From the NCBI GenBank assembly GCA_011800155.1, contig CM022371.1:558001-622000 (forward strand): 64,000 nucleotides of DNA, written 5' to 3'. Below are positions 11,694 through 20,507 of the stretch, in pieces; position 1 is the first letter of the stretch; every line of letters starts with the position of its first letter. The notes under the pieces are model-generated. The model did no database searches. It was given only the letters and a program-made list of their open reading frames with translations, and was not told where the DNA came from. The translations under genes and the position numbers were made by a program. Source of the DNA: Flammulina velutipes (lineage: Eukaryota > Basidiomycota > Agaricomycetes > Agaricales > Physalacriaceae).

Positions 11694-12893
11694 ATGACAC
11701 CCAGTGATTCTACCTGGTCGTTCTCCGGCTCGGAGGACAAACAGTTCACCCCAAACGCATTCCTCAGGCGATACGAACGCCATTGCATCGAGTCCGATTG
11801 GGACGACACGAGGAAGCTGGCTCGCTTTCCGATGTACCTCGAGGCGGATAGTGAGGCAGACGAATGGTACCGCGGCTTAGATCAGGCGAAGAAGGCTGCC
11901 TGGGCGAACGTGCAAACGGAGTTCCTCGCACAGTACCCTCAGGCCACAAAAGCGAAGGAGTCGAAGGTAGATATAGAGAGAGAGATTATGGAGATGAGGT
12001 TGAAGGACGAGGAGGTCGGAGAGAAGGACGACAACGGCGCGTTCAAGCACCACACCTTTGCGACACGCCTTTTGCAAAAGGCACGACTCGCTGGCATTGA
12101 AGGCGGCCGCTCCAGTATCCTTACCGTTCACGAGCACCTACCACGCATCATCCGAGGCAAGGTCAAGGACGACGTGGCTGACTGGAAGACATTTACAGAC
12201 GCGATAGTCGCGGTGGACGCCGCATATATAAAGGAGGAGAGGAGGAAGGAGAAAGAGCGAAAGGAGGAGATGGAGAAAACGGCGAAGAAGTACCTTCGCA
12301 ACCCCGACGCATCCATGACGGCGCTTACACAGTCCTTCGCCGCTGCCAACCTCAACCCACCAGACCAACCCCAACGCCCCTACCGTCCACGACCGACTAA
12401 CAACCCTGCCCCGAATGTGGCTGGTACACCTGGTGGCCGCCAACCCAACACGGGACAAGGCACCTCGACGTTTGTCGACGAACCAACGGAACAGCAGAAG
12501 GAGGTGATCAGGAGGCATATGGGCGCCCAGAAGGTGTCAGTGAGCAAGGAGGAATACATGGACCAGATCAGGCGGTGGGGAGAGAAACATGGTCCCAACG
12601 CCGCAGTTACCTTCGACACGCCATACCCTTTGAAGCCTCTGACGTCGGTCGCAGGAAGTGGAGAATGCTTTGGATGTGGAAGGACTGGCCATCGCGGAGA
12701 TAACTGCCCTAGCCCGCGGACGCTGCTTCCGCGAGAGGTCACCTGGCGACGACTCTGCAACTATGCAAGGTTGCGATACCGTACAGCCCCAACGGTCAAC
12801 TTCGTGGGTGGCGTAAGCGACGATCTCTCGTGGGCAAGCAGTCTCGTTCTCGATGATTACGACTCGGGAAATGGGGAAGGGGCGACGAACTAA
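11694..12893 (+). CDS. gag: Gag polyprotein of the Ty3-type element
   Basis: Structural capsid/nucleocapsid protein of the retrotransposon. From the first ATG after the LTR (11694) the frame gives 399 residues, starting MTPSDSTWSFSG. The frame is open from 11355, adding 113 codons without any ATG, so a non-AUG start or an upstream splice is possible. A capsid-like helical region (NAFLRRYERHCIES, then EADEWYRGLDQAKKAAWANV) is followed by charged helices. A single CCHC zinc knuckle lies near the C-terminus: CFGCGRTGHRGDNC, with C-x2-C-x4-H-x4-C spacing. The TAA at 12891-12893 lies in the loop of the frameshift hairpin. Ribosomes that slip upstream would bypass it and make Gag-Pol. Confidence 0.9.
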   Translation: MTPSDSTWSFSGSEDKQFTPNAFLRRYERHCIESDWDDTRKLARFPMYLEADSEADEWYRGLDQAKKAAWANVQTEFLAQYPQATKAKESKVDIEREIMEMRLKDEEVGEKDDNGAFKHHTFATRLLQKARLAGIEGGRSSILTVHEHLPRIIRGKVKDDVADWKTFTDAIVAVDAAYIKEERRKEKERKEEMEKTAKKYLRNPDASMTALTQSFAAANLNPPDQPQRPYRPRPTNNPAPNVAGTPGGRQPNTGQGTSTFVDEPTEQQKEVIRRHMGAQKVSVSKEEYMDQIRRWGEKHGPNAAVTFDTPYPLKPLTSVAGSGECFGCGRTGHRGDNCPSPRTLLPREVTWRRLCNYARLRYRTAPTVNFVGGVSDDLSWASSLVLDDYDSGNGEGATN

Positions 12894-15800
12894 GCCAAGT
12901 TCTCGTCGCCCCCAAGCATTCAGTGGCTCCAGGACGAACACCCTCGATGCGCGTGCAGCCTGCTCGTCGAGGGATTGGTTTTCATGGTGTGCTCTCGGAC
13001 TTTTTCAATATAGAACGCGATGTTGACTCGGTTAAATGCAAAAATATCGTTTCCGTTTACTCTGTCGATCGAGAACCACCGTGCCTACCTTTCAAGGCAA
13101 CAATAACACTAAGAGATGATCAGGGGAGGGAGGAGAATGTGCGAGCCTTCTTCGACGATGGAGCCATGGTCGCGGCGATGGACACCAGAATGTGGAAAAC
13201 CCTGCGAAAGCGATTGGATGGCTGGAAGCTGACGTCGCTAAAGCTGAAAATGGCCAGTGGAGCACTGGTAAAGGCAGACGCGTCATGGAACGGGGAAATC
13301 ACGCTGGGTGGGATCACCGTACAAGGGACCGTTGAGGTGTTCGATAGTGGCGGCGGATGGGACTTCCTATTTGGCAAACCCCTCCTGGAAAAATTCCACG
13401 CTATTCACGACTACGATGCGGATACCGTCACAGTAAAGAACGCCAACAAAACCATAATGCAAACTGTAGCCAACGAAGTGGCCCAGATAACGCCAGTCCC
13501 AGTGCACGCAGCAGTACCAGTGCCCACGGAACCCATAACGCATCCAATGCCCCATGGGCCGAAACCAACCGGCACAGAAAAAGTTGTCAGTAACACCGCC
13601 GAGAACGAAACCCCATCGACCACCAGGCCGAAAACGACGGTGGAAGAGGTGTTAGATGACGAGTTAAGGGATGAGATCGAACGAGAGGCCATAAAATTAG
13701 CAAGGCGACAATGGCGAGCCATGCAACGGGAAGAAGCGGAGGAGTCAGCCAGAAGGGCAGTTCGGGCAGAGTGGAGGAGCCATTGGAGGAACTACCGTGG
13801 TGTAGGAGCTCGACGGTGGTGTCGATGGAAATCACGGAACACTCATGGGATGAAAAAAAGGGGTCTTGAAGAGGAGGAGCTGGTGGAAGAGGGAAAGAGC
13901 TGTGAAAAGAACGACGCAGCTGAAGACAAAGAGAGCGAAGAGCATACACCAGTGTGTGCAGTGGTCAACGATGAATCGGGAGATTGGGAGTCAGGACCGT
14001 TTGGGTCGGAGATGAGAGTCGATCCCGAAACGGCAGAGGGGAGTCAGTCAATATACACGCGGCACCAGCCAGAGCAAGGTGGTGCGTTCAAGCCAGAGCG
14101 AGTCGCTGAAGTCTTACGGCAAGTCTCAATTGGTTCCGATTTGGACAGTGACCAGCGTTTGCAGGTTGAACAACTCATCGAAGAATATGCCGATTGCTTC
14201 GCATTGGCGGTGAGCGAGGTCAACGCAGTAGAAGGCGCAGTTCACAAGTTGAACGTAACGAAGGATGCGTCGTTCTCTAAAAAAGTCCATCAGCGCGCGC
14301 TAACCCCTCCGCAGCGTCAGTATCTGCACAAGAAGATAGACGAGCTAGTTGCAGCTGGAGTCGTCGAACCATGCGACCCCAGCCAGGTCAAATGTGTCTC
14401 GCCGATCACGATGGCCCAGAAGACACACGATGGCGGCGGTTTAACACTGGAAGAACTTCAGCATCGCGTTAACGATGAGTGTATCGCCAATGGTCTCCCA
14501 CCGTCATTCAGCTTACCCCCTCGTGATCTGCAGCAAAGGGAAACCTCGAAAGCACCACCGGCGCCCAAGTGGCGCATCTGCCAGAACTATGCAGAGATAA
14601 ACAAGGTTACAGTGATAGCACCAATGCCGCAGGGGGATATCAGAGCAAAGCAGCAGGCAATTAGTGGGAAACGTTGGCTAACCTTGTTTGACTTAGCGTC
14701 CGGATTCTATGCCTGCACCGTTGACGAAGAATCAAGGCCGTATACTGCCTTCTACGTCGAAGGCAAGGGCTATTTCTGGCAAGTCAGAATGCCATTTGGA
14801 TTAACGGGTGCGCCGTCAACATTTGCTCATCTCACAGCTTCAAAACTGCACGACCTGATCGCTGATGGTACCATCGAGCTATTTGTTGATGATGGGGGAA
14901 TGGCAGATGACGACTTCGAGAGCATGCTAACAAAACTTAGGCGTCTGCTTAGCCGAGTCCGCGAAACAGGACTTTCAGTCTCAGCGAGCAAAACCGAACT
15001 CTTTGCAACGGAAGGTGTCTTCGCCGGAGCAAGTGTGGGACCGAAGGGCGTGTCGCCAGACCCAACTAAGCTCACAGCTATCGTTGACTGGAAGCAGCCA
15101 CCACACGCACTGAACCTTGCGTCTTTTCTAGGAATCACAGGACATTTTCGTGATCTCATCAAGGACTATGCGAAGATGGAGGGACCCTTGCGCGACATGC
15201 TGAAAGAGGTTGATTTGCCAGCTAAGTACTCGAAAACGGTGTATCGGCGTATCATGGAGGGTCACAAGCTAACAGAACGTTGGCAGGAGAAGCACACAAA
15301 AGCGTTCCTAGCTCTGAAAGTAGCACTTACATCCGAACCCGTTCTCAAACAACCAAAATGGGACGGATCAAGATTCATCGTCACCACAGATGGCTGCAAA
15401 GAAGGTTTCGCTGGAGTCCTAACCCAGCGTGTGGAAACTGTGCTGCCAAATGGTAAAACAGTCTCAAAGATGCATCCGTTGGCCTTTGCATCGAAAAGAA
15501 CATCGTCATCCGAGCGCAACTATAAACCATTTCTACTTGAATTTGCTGCGCTGAAATACTCTCTAGACAAGTTTTCAGACATCGTCTGGGGATATCCAGT
15601 CGAGATTGAGACAGACTGTCAAGCTCTCAGAGATGTTCTTCTCAGCGAGAAACACAATGCAGCACATGCGCGGTGGCGAGACGGCATCATCGCACATAAC
15701 ATTGCAGATGTCCGTCACGTCCCAGGTAAACTTAACGTTGTAGCTGACGGCATGAGTCGAGCATGGGATGGGATAGAACGTGGTTCAGACGATGGAAGCA

Positions 15801-17326
15801 GCTGGTCAGTATCAGAAGACTGGGACCAATCACGGGGAGTAGTCCAAGATGTTTTCGGAGTCTCTCCCGGTGAGTCGGGACCTTCAACATTTGAACAGCT
15901 GAAAACACGGTTCACAGATGAACCAGTATTCCTACAAGTCGTCGAGGCATTGGAAGGAAAGCAACGCACTGGCAGTCTGCGAACAAAGCAGAGAGCCAGA
16001 CACAGGGCAGCCGGATACGAAATAGATGAGGGTAAGCTGTGGCGAATCGGAGGCAATACAAGGGGTCGCGCGAGAGTGGAATGTGTCACAAAAGCGGAGG
16101 CTGTGGATCTAGCACGCGCACAGCATCAGAACCACGGACATTGGGGCAGAGACAGAGTCAAAATCGCCCTCCTTGACCGAATCTGGAGTCCCAAACTCGA
16201 CGAATCCATCATGACGGCAATACTCGACTGTGGACGTTGCAAGAACTTTGGCGCCGCATACGTACGGTCATTGTTGCAGCCTATCACCCGACGTCACCCA
16301 TTCGAGCTGCTAGTGGGAGACTATCTGTCCATGCCGAATGGCAAAGGAGGGTATCACACCATTGGACTATATTTGGACGTCTTCTCGCAGCACGTCTGGG
16401 GGTACAAGTATAAGACGGCAGGGACAGCAAAAACAACAACTGACGCGCTACGCACCATATTTCAGCACTTTTTGCCGGCAGAGGTCTTCATGTCTGATGG
16501 CGGAACACATTTCAAGAACAAAGAGGTGGCAGCATTTTGTGAACGTTGGGGTGCCAAACATCATGTCGTCGCCGCATATTCACCTTGGGTCAACGGTCTC
16601 GTCGAAGGTACGAACCGTCTCTTACTTCATATTTTGAAACGTCTCTGTGCTCCCGAGTTAGGTTCTGACCTCCCCGATGCATACAAATGGGAAGACTTAC
16701 CAAAAACATGGCCGGATCACCTGGACGACGCTCTGTACGAGCTCAACACCAGAATTCTACCGTCATTGAAGCATTCACCGAAAGAGTTGCTGCTTGGCTC
16801 TATTGTTAACACCACTCCAACCCCGGTGAGCGAGTCTAGCACTCAAGTATCAGAGGCTGATGCTTCATTAAACATGGCATATGTTGCGCAACAACGACTT
16901 GATGGGTACGAAAATGCAGTACGCCACGCAATCAAAAGGAAGTCAGTTTTTGACCGCAAAGTGCTGGCGCAACAAAACGGTGAGATCGTATTCGCTACCG
17001 GACAACTTGTTCAAGTATACCGCAGTGATATCGCACAAAACATATCGTCACGGAAGAAGCTGGAGGCGGGTTGGTCAATCCCATACAGGGTGAAAACAAG
17101 GAATGTGAACTCCTACACACTGGAGACGTTGAGGGGTGTAGCAATCGATGGCGAGTTCAGCGCACGGCGGCTAAGAGCATTCACACCGACAACGGGCTCG
17201 GAGTTGGAAACTACTCAAAAGGAGTTTGAGAAGGGGATCAGGGCGAAGGAGGTGGTAGTTGAAGGGGTTGCAGTGGTTCTGGTGATGACAGAGGAGCGCG
17301 ACGAGGACGCCGCGGTTTTTGTTTGA
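12857..17326 (+). CDS. pol: Pol polyprotein (protease, RT, RNase H, integrase)
   Basis: The -1 frame opens at 12857, overlaps the gag end by 37 nt and runs to TGA 17324-17326. The first in-frame ATG is at 12947, 54 nt past the gag stop, so frameshifting rather than reinitiation is the likely expression route. Domains in order: retropepsin-like protease (VRAFFDDGAMVAAM, Asp-Asp-Gly where Asp-Ser/Thr-Gly is usual); reverse transcriptase (WRICQNYAEINK, LFDLASGFYA, MPFGLTGAPSTF, active site ELFVDDGG); RNase H (IVTTDGCKEGFAGVL, ending DVRHVPGKLNVVADGMSR); integrase with an HHCC-like zinc segment (HQNHGHWG then CGRC) and DDE residues in LLVGDYLSM, MSDGGTHFKN and GLVEGTNR. No internal stops or frame breaks. 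Confidence 0.92.
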   Translation, partial: LRLGKWGRGDELSQVLVAPKHSVAPGRTPSMRVQPARRGIGFHGVLSDFFNIERDVDSVKCKNIVSVYSVDREPPCLPFKATITLRDDQGREENVRAFFDDGAMVAAMDTRMWKTLRKRLDGWKLTSLKLKMASGALVKADASWNGEITLGGITVQGTVEVFDSGGGWDFLFGKPLLEKFHAIHDYDADTVTVKNANKTIMQTVANEVAQITPVPVHAAVPVPTEPITHPMPHGPKPTGTEKVVSNTAENETPSTTRPKTTVEEVLDDELRDEIEREAIKLARRQWRAMQREEAEESARRAVRAEWRSHWRNYRGVGARRWCRWKSRNTHGMKKRGLEEEELVEEGKSCEKNDAAEDKESEEHTPVCAVVNDESGDWESGPFGSEMRVDPETAEGSQSIYTRHQPEQGGAFKPERVAEVLRQVSIGSDLDSDQRLQVEQLIEEYADCFALAVSEVNAVEGAVHKLNVTKDASFSKKVHQRALTPPQRQYLHKKIDELVAAGVVEPCDPSQVKCVSPITMAQKTHDGGGLTLEELQHRVNDECIANGLPPSFSLPPRDLQQRETSKAPPAPKWRICQNYAEINKVTVIAPMPQGDIRAKQQAISGKRWLTLFDLASGFYACTVDEESRPYTAFYVEGKGYFWQVRMPFGLTGAPSTFAHLTASKLHDLIADGTIELFVDDGGMADDDFESMLTKLRRLLSRVRETGLSVSASKTELFATEGVFAGASVGPKGVSPDPTKLTAIVDWKQPPHALNLASFLGITGHFRDLIKDYAKMEGPLRDMLKEVDLPAKYSKTVYRRIMEGHKLTERWQEKHTKAFLALKVALTSEPVLKQPKWDGSRFIVTTDGCKEGFAGVLTQRVETVLPNGKTVSKMHPLAFASKRTSSSERNYKPFLLEFAALKYSLDKFSDIVWGYPVEIETDCQALRDVLLSEKHNAAHARWRDGIIAHNIADVRHVPGKLNVVADGMSRAWDGIERGSDDGSSWSVSEDWDQSRGVVQDVFGVSPGESGPSTFEQLKTRFTDEPVFLQVVEALEGKQRTGSLRTKQRARHRAAGYEIDEGKLWRIGGNTRGRARVECVTKAEAVDLARAQHQNHGHWGRDRVKIALLDRIWSPKLDESIMTAILDCGRCKNFGAAYVRSLLQPITRRHPFELLVGDYLSMPNGKGGYHTIGLYLDVFSQHVWGYKYKTAGTAKTTTDALRTIFQHFLPAEVFMSDGGTHFKNKEVAAFCERWGAKHHVVAAYSPWVNGLVEGTNRLLLHILKRLCAPELGSDLPDAYKWEDLPKTWPDHLDDALYELNTRILPSLKHSPKELLLGSIVNTTPTPVSESSTQVSEADASLNMAYVAQQRLDGYENAVRHAIKRKSVFDRKVLAQQNGEIVFATGQLVQVYRSDIAQNISSRKKLEAGWSIPYRVKTRNVNSYTLETLRGVAIDGEFSARRLRAFTPTTGSELETTQKEFEKGIRAKEVVVEGVAVVLVMTEERDEDAAVFV
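12866..12912 (+). promoter_or_regulatory. Programmed -1 ribosomal frameshift signal (gag-pol)
   Basis: The heptamer GGGAAAT (12866-12872) lies in gag frame as G GGA AAT, matching X XXY YYZ. A 6-nt spacer (GGGGAA) follows, then a perfect 10-bp stem: GGGGCGACGA at 12879-12888 pairs with TCGTCGCCCC at 12903-12912. The 14-nt loop holds the gag TAA. Slippage by -1 at AAT continues as TGG GGA AGG in the open pol frame. Confidence 0.85.
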
Positions 17327-17336
17327 TGGGGGCACA
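17325..17336 (+). promoter_or_regulatory. Candidate polypurine tract
   Basis: GATGGGGGCACA lies immediately upstream of the 3' LTR and overlaps the pol stop. It is purine-rich but interrupted by pyrimidines, so it is a weak example of the plus-strand primer site expected at this position. Confidence 0.45.
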
Positions 17337-17500
17337 TGTAGTGGTGGGTCGTGGCGCCAGAGTGCGCCACGAGCCCGGGTTTGACGGTGTTTGGCAGTGG
17401 GACGGACGGACTTAGACAGATTCACGCGTTTGTATCAGAAGAACCATCATCATCATTCATCTTTGGCTTCGTCGCGTCGAGACCCGCTCAGGCCACTCCA
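17337..17500 (+). repeat. 3' LTR
   Basis: 164 bp, read as identical to the 5' copy. Its outer end lies 27 bp from the stop codon of the convergent NCS6 gene, so transcripts of both may end in or read through this LTR. Confidence 0.95.
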
Positions 17501-17527
17501 ATACATACATCATTCAGCTTCTATCTG

Positions 17528-18838
17528 TTATGAAGCTGTCTCAATCATTACCGACGGATTTCCTGATGGTCTTTCGAAAAATGGGATAGTACGAAGATTA
17601 TCTGGCGTAGGACCTTCGGCTTCTAATTTCTTGCGCCCGCGTTCAGTCTGCATGATAAACGGGTGAGCTTGGTCGTCGACAAAGTTGGTTGAATAGACTT
17701 GCAATGCCTGAGGCTGCGACACCTCTTTCCAAACCCTCTAGCAATGTGCAGGCCTTACACAGCTCGTTACTGGCCATGTAGCCACATCGCTTGCACGTCT
17801 CTACGGAATCGTTAGTTTGTGCATGTCAACGGTGCATCTAAATTTACGCTGCAGCTTTTGTGTTGCTTTAACTTCCTGTCGGACCTCGAAGGCTTCACCA
17901 GAGTGTATGATGTCGATGATGGCACTGGGTCGCGCTGCCTCGAGATCCTTAAGGAATGTCCGTGCGTGTCCTCGATACGCGTCGGGCGAGTAGATACATT
18001 CTGTTGAGAAGTAGTCTAGCTTCTTGAAGTACGCGTACCTGCGATGGGTTAGAGTGAGAGCGCAGGACCTAACGGGGTATTATACGAACATTACGATCTC
18101 CTTTTCGTATGCATACTTGAAGGGTTTGGATCGCTTGATAGTATCTTCGCCCTGCGTGACGATGGAGGTGCATCGTCCTAGACGAGCGATGTCTCCTCTC
18201 ATGACTATTGGCTGTGAACATCAGGGTTTATGAGATGACACGGACGTACTATTCATCAAGACAGTCTCTGCAATATCATCGGCGTTGTGTCCGGTGACTA
18301 TATGGTCGACGCCTAACATCGCAGCACCGCGATCGAGAGCCTGGCGTCGGAATACACCGCAGAACGTGCAGTTATTCTTCCTTCCGACCTCTTTGACGAT
18401 GGAGTCCATAGTCCATCCATAGAGCTCGTCATACGATAGGATCTTAAGCGGCATGTCGTATTGCTCCTGGTTGCGTTTGACAGTTTCGAGGGAGTCATCT
18501 CGGTATCCCGTTATCCCTTCGTCAATTGACAGTAAGAACAGGTCCAGCCCGTAGTTATAGCGTTCGTTTAGGGTTTTCATGGCATAGGCCAGAACCGTCG
18601 AGTCTACATGAATAAATTAGGGAGGCTATGAATTGGTAAGGCCAGACGGACCTTTCCCGCCAGATGCGCCTATAGCTACACGGTCCCCCGGTTTGAAAAG
18701 CTGCGCTTGAGTTATAGTGTTGTGAACCTCCGTTTCGAATACATAGAAAAAGCAGTCTTTGCATATTTGCTGGCCAGTTTTCGGGCGCTTCAGCATTGCC
18801 CGAGCGGTGTGGCACAGAGCACACGTCCGGGGAGCCAT
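17528..18838 (-). CDS. NCS6: Cytoplasmic tRNA 2-thiolation protein 1 (Ncs6/Ctu1)
   Basis: Adenylates and thiolates wobble U34 of tRNAs for Lys, Gln and Glu, working with Ncs2/Ctu2 and the Urm1 sulfur-relay pathway in the cytosol. The start [15 protein letters not shown] opens a CxxC...CxxC zinc site (CALC, CKDC). The PP-loop ATPase motif SGGKDSTV is rebuilt across an intron (SGGKG then D-STVLAY). [14 protein letters not shown] carries the catalytic CxxC, and [14 protein letters not shown] follows. The C-terminal zinc segment [16 protein letters not shown] with LLEGLERG is intact, and the protein ends VMIETAS. All exons keep frame, so the nearby retrotransposon has not broken the coding sequence. 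Confidence 0.92.
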
Positions 18839-18974
18839 TAGTGAGGTTTATGATAGCACACAATTAAAATCTTTGACTCAGTGGAAGAGATGAGATCAGT
18901 CAGTCCGGCAATGCTAACCGGCAATCAAACTCGCAAACTTTTTCTTGATCATTCACTTTCTCGTTCACGCCGAT

Positions 18975-19580
18975 ATGCCTGCTGCAGCCTCCAATCCCAA
19001 GGTCCCAGCACCCAAAAAAAGAAATCGGAAACGCAAAAGACGCGCAGCATCGACGGATTCATCTTCATCAGAGTCTGAATCTGAAGCCGAATCTGAAGCT
19101 CCTCCTCCTGCTCCTCTTGTAAAACCAAAACAAAGCGTTGATTCCTCGGACGATTCGTCGTCGTCGTCGTCCTCATCTTCATCTGACTCCGACTCTGACT
19201 CCGATGTTCCGTCGCGAACGACAGCCACGGCTGTACCACAGAAACATCGACCTCGTTCACCTTCCCCTCCCCCCGTCGAGATCCCTTCCTTCATCCCACC
19301 CACCGAGTTCACTGGCCCTTCAGAGGACGAACTGAAGACGAGATTCAGAAAATTCTACATGTCCACCGTAGCAGACGGTTTCAGAGAAGACCTCGAAGAA
19401 ATTCGCAAGGTATGTAAAGCCTCTTCGCTTCCCCCCACCACGTCCTCATGCACCCCATCACAGGAGCCAAACTTGGGCAAAACTCGGCTCGAAATGCTCG
19501 TTGACTCTTTAGCCGCAGGCACAGAGGTATTTTCGTCGGAAGAGATGGAGATCGTCTTGGACGGCGGCAATCGACCGTAG
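18975..19580 (+). CDS. RSA3: Ribosome assembly protein 3 (Rsa3)
   Basis: Nucleolar factor of early 60S assembly; in yeast it acts with the helicase Dbp6. Two exons (18975-19409 and 19464-19580) give 183 residues. The N-terminus is basic (KKRNRKRKRR) and then a long Ser/Asp/Glu run (DDSSSSSSSSSSDSDSDSD). The conserved Rsa3 core follows: ELKTRFRKFYMSTVADGF, then REDLEEIRKEPNL across the intron, and RLEMLVDSLAAGTEVF. The chosen ATG is the first in frame after the pyrimidine-rich leader. Its promoter lies in the 136 bp shared with divergent NCS6. Confidence 0.85.
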   Translation: MPAAASNPKVPAPKKRNRKRKRRAASTDSSSSESESEAESEAPPPAPLVKPKQSVDSSDDSSSSSSSSSSDSDSDSDVPSRTTATAVPQKHRPRSPSPPPVEIPSFIPPTEFTGPSEDELKTRFRKFYMSTVADGFREDLEEIRKVCKASSLPPTTSSCTPSQEPNLGKTRLEMLVDSLAAGTEVFSSEEMEIVLDGGNRP

Positions 19581-19960
19581 TCCTGTGTATCACTCAATGA
19601 CATGACCATGATGGAACGAGAATCTCTCTGGCCTTCTTACGTCGCTTTTCTCAACTTACCTGGTACACTCCAGACTTTCATCGACACTTTTCTTTCGTTA
19701 CCTAGCGGGCCTGTTCCCCACGTCAATTTACTCGCTTTGGCTTCCTCAGCTGCCTAACCGTTACTCCACGACCACCCGCTCTACTCTCACCTTCTCCTCC
19801 CCGTGATGAAGTCAGCCCAGGCCAATGATACCGGACGCCAGTGCCCATGATTCACACCTGGTGCTCAGAAGATGATTCTAGGTCATGCAGAAGCTGTCGG
19901 TCGAGGACACCTGATAGACGCAACGGCGTTCGCACTCCGATGCGTGAAACGACCTGGTAG
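19581..19960. other. Spacer between RSA3 and the cerato-platanin gene
   Basis: No gene is seen. It holds the RSA3 3' region and the upstream part of the cerato-platanin promoter. Confidence 0.5.
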
Positions 19961-19967
19961 TATAAAA
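19961..19967 (+). promoter_or_regulatory. TATA box of the cerato-platanin gene
   Basis: TATAAAA lies 77 nt before the ATG at 20044, a normal distance for a short-leader, highly expressed secreted protein. The leader ends in five tandem AACC units. Confidence 0.65.
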
Positions 19968-20020
19968 TGACTGGGGTCTGTGGTAGGTTCACTCAAACTA
20001 GCATTCGCAGTTTCCCAATA

Positions 20021-20040
20021 AACCAACCAACCAACCAACC
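20021..20040 (+). repeat. (AACC)5 microsatellite in a 5' leader
   Basis: Five perfect AACC units end 3 nt before the cerato-platanin ATG, giving an unstructured A/C-rich leader. Confidence 0.9.
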
Positions 20041-20043
20041 AAA

Positions 20044-20469
20044 ATGAAGTACTCCCTCTCCGCACTCCTCGTCCTTCTCCCCACCACGATGGGCATCATC
20101 TTGGGCTACGACAACAACTACGGTGTCGCCACCAATATCCTCACCACCGTCGCCTGCTCCGACGGGCAAAACGGCCTCATCACCAGAGGCTTTAACAATT
20201 TCGGAGACCTCCCTACCTTCCCTAACATCGCCTCCTCCCCCGCCGTCGTGTCCTGGAACTCCCCCGCGTGCGGCTCGTGCTGGAATCTCACTTATACCAA
20301 TCCGCAAGGAGTCGCGCGGTCGTTGGTGGTGACGGCGATTGACCATGCTGACAGTGGATTCTACACTTCGGTGACGTCGCTTGATGTCGTGACGGGCGGG
20401 AATGCGGTAGCGTGGGGGCAGGTCGATGTCAGTGCTGTGCAGATCGCAAGGTCTGCGTGTGGGCTTTGA
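20044..20469 (+). CDS. Cerato-platanin family secreted protein
   Basis: Small secreted cysteine-rich protein of the fungal cell surface and medium. Family members bind chitin oligomers, self-assemble and can elicit plant defence; some have expansin-like fold and activity. The single exon encodes 141 residues with a signal peptide (MKYSLSALLVLLPTTMG, cleavage near 17-20). The mature part has the family pattern: YDNNYG, VACSDGQNGLITRG, PTFPNIASSPAVVSWNSPACGSCW, then AIDHADSGF and a final SACGL. The four conserved cysteines (VACSD, PACGSC twice, SACGL) fit the two family disulfides. A TATA box and short leader suggest strong expression. Confidence 0.93.
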   Translation: MKYSLSALLVLLPTTMGIILGYDNNYGVATNILTTVACSDGQNGLITRGFNNFGDLPTFPNIASSPAVVSWNSPACGSCWNLTYTNPQGVARSLVVTAIDHADSGFYTSVTSLDVVTGGNAVAWGQVDVSAVQIARSACGL

Positions 20470-20507
20470 GCATGGGTTTTGGACGCTTTTGAGCATGGGT
20501 TTTGGAC
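20465..20507 (+). repeat. 20-bp direct repeat spanning a stop codon
   Basis: TTTGAGCATGGGTTTTGGAC occurs at 20465-20484 and again at 20488-20507. The first copy contains the cerato-platanin TGA stop. A local duplication that leaves the protein unchanged. Confidence 0.85.

Larger units (their letters stand above)
11130..17500 (+). mobile_element. Complete Ty3-type LTR retrotransposon
   Basis: A 6371-bp element bounded by two 164-bp LTRs that I read as identical (11130-11293 and 17337-17500), each starting TGTAGTGG and ending CCACTCCA. It is flanked by a 4-bp ATAC repeat (11126-11129 and 17501-17504), consistent with a target-site duplication. A candidate primer-binding site follows the 5' LTR. 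Gag and Pol frames are open throughout and joined by a -1 frameshift signal. The order protease, reverse transcriptase, RNase H, integrase is that of Ty3/Metaviridae; no chromodomain was seen. Identical LTRs and intact frames imply a recent, possibly still active, copy. Confidence 0.95.

Noticed and set aside
12923..12946. GTG at 12923 as a pol start
   Set aside because: Nothing supports it as a start; the frame is open upstream to 12857 and the frameshift cassette explains expression better.
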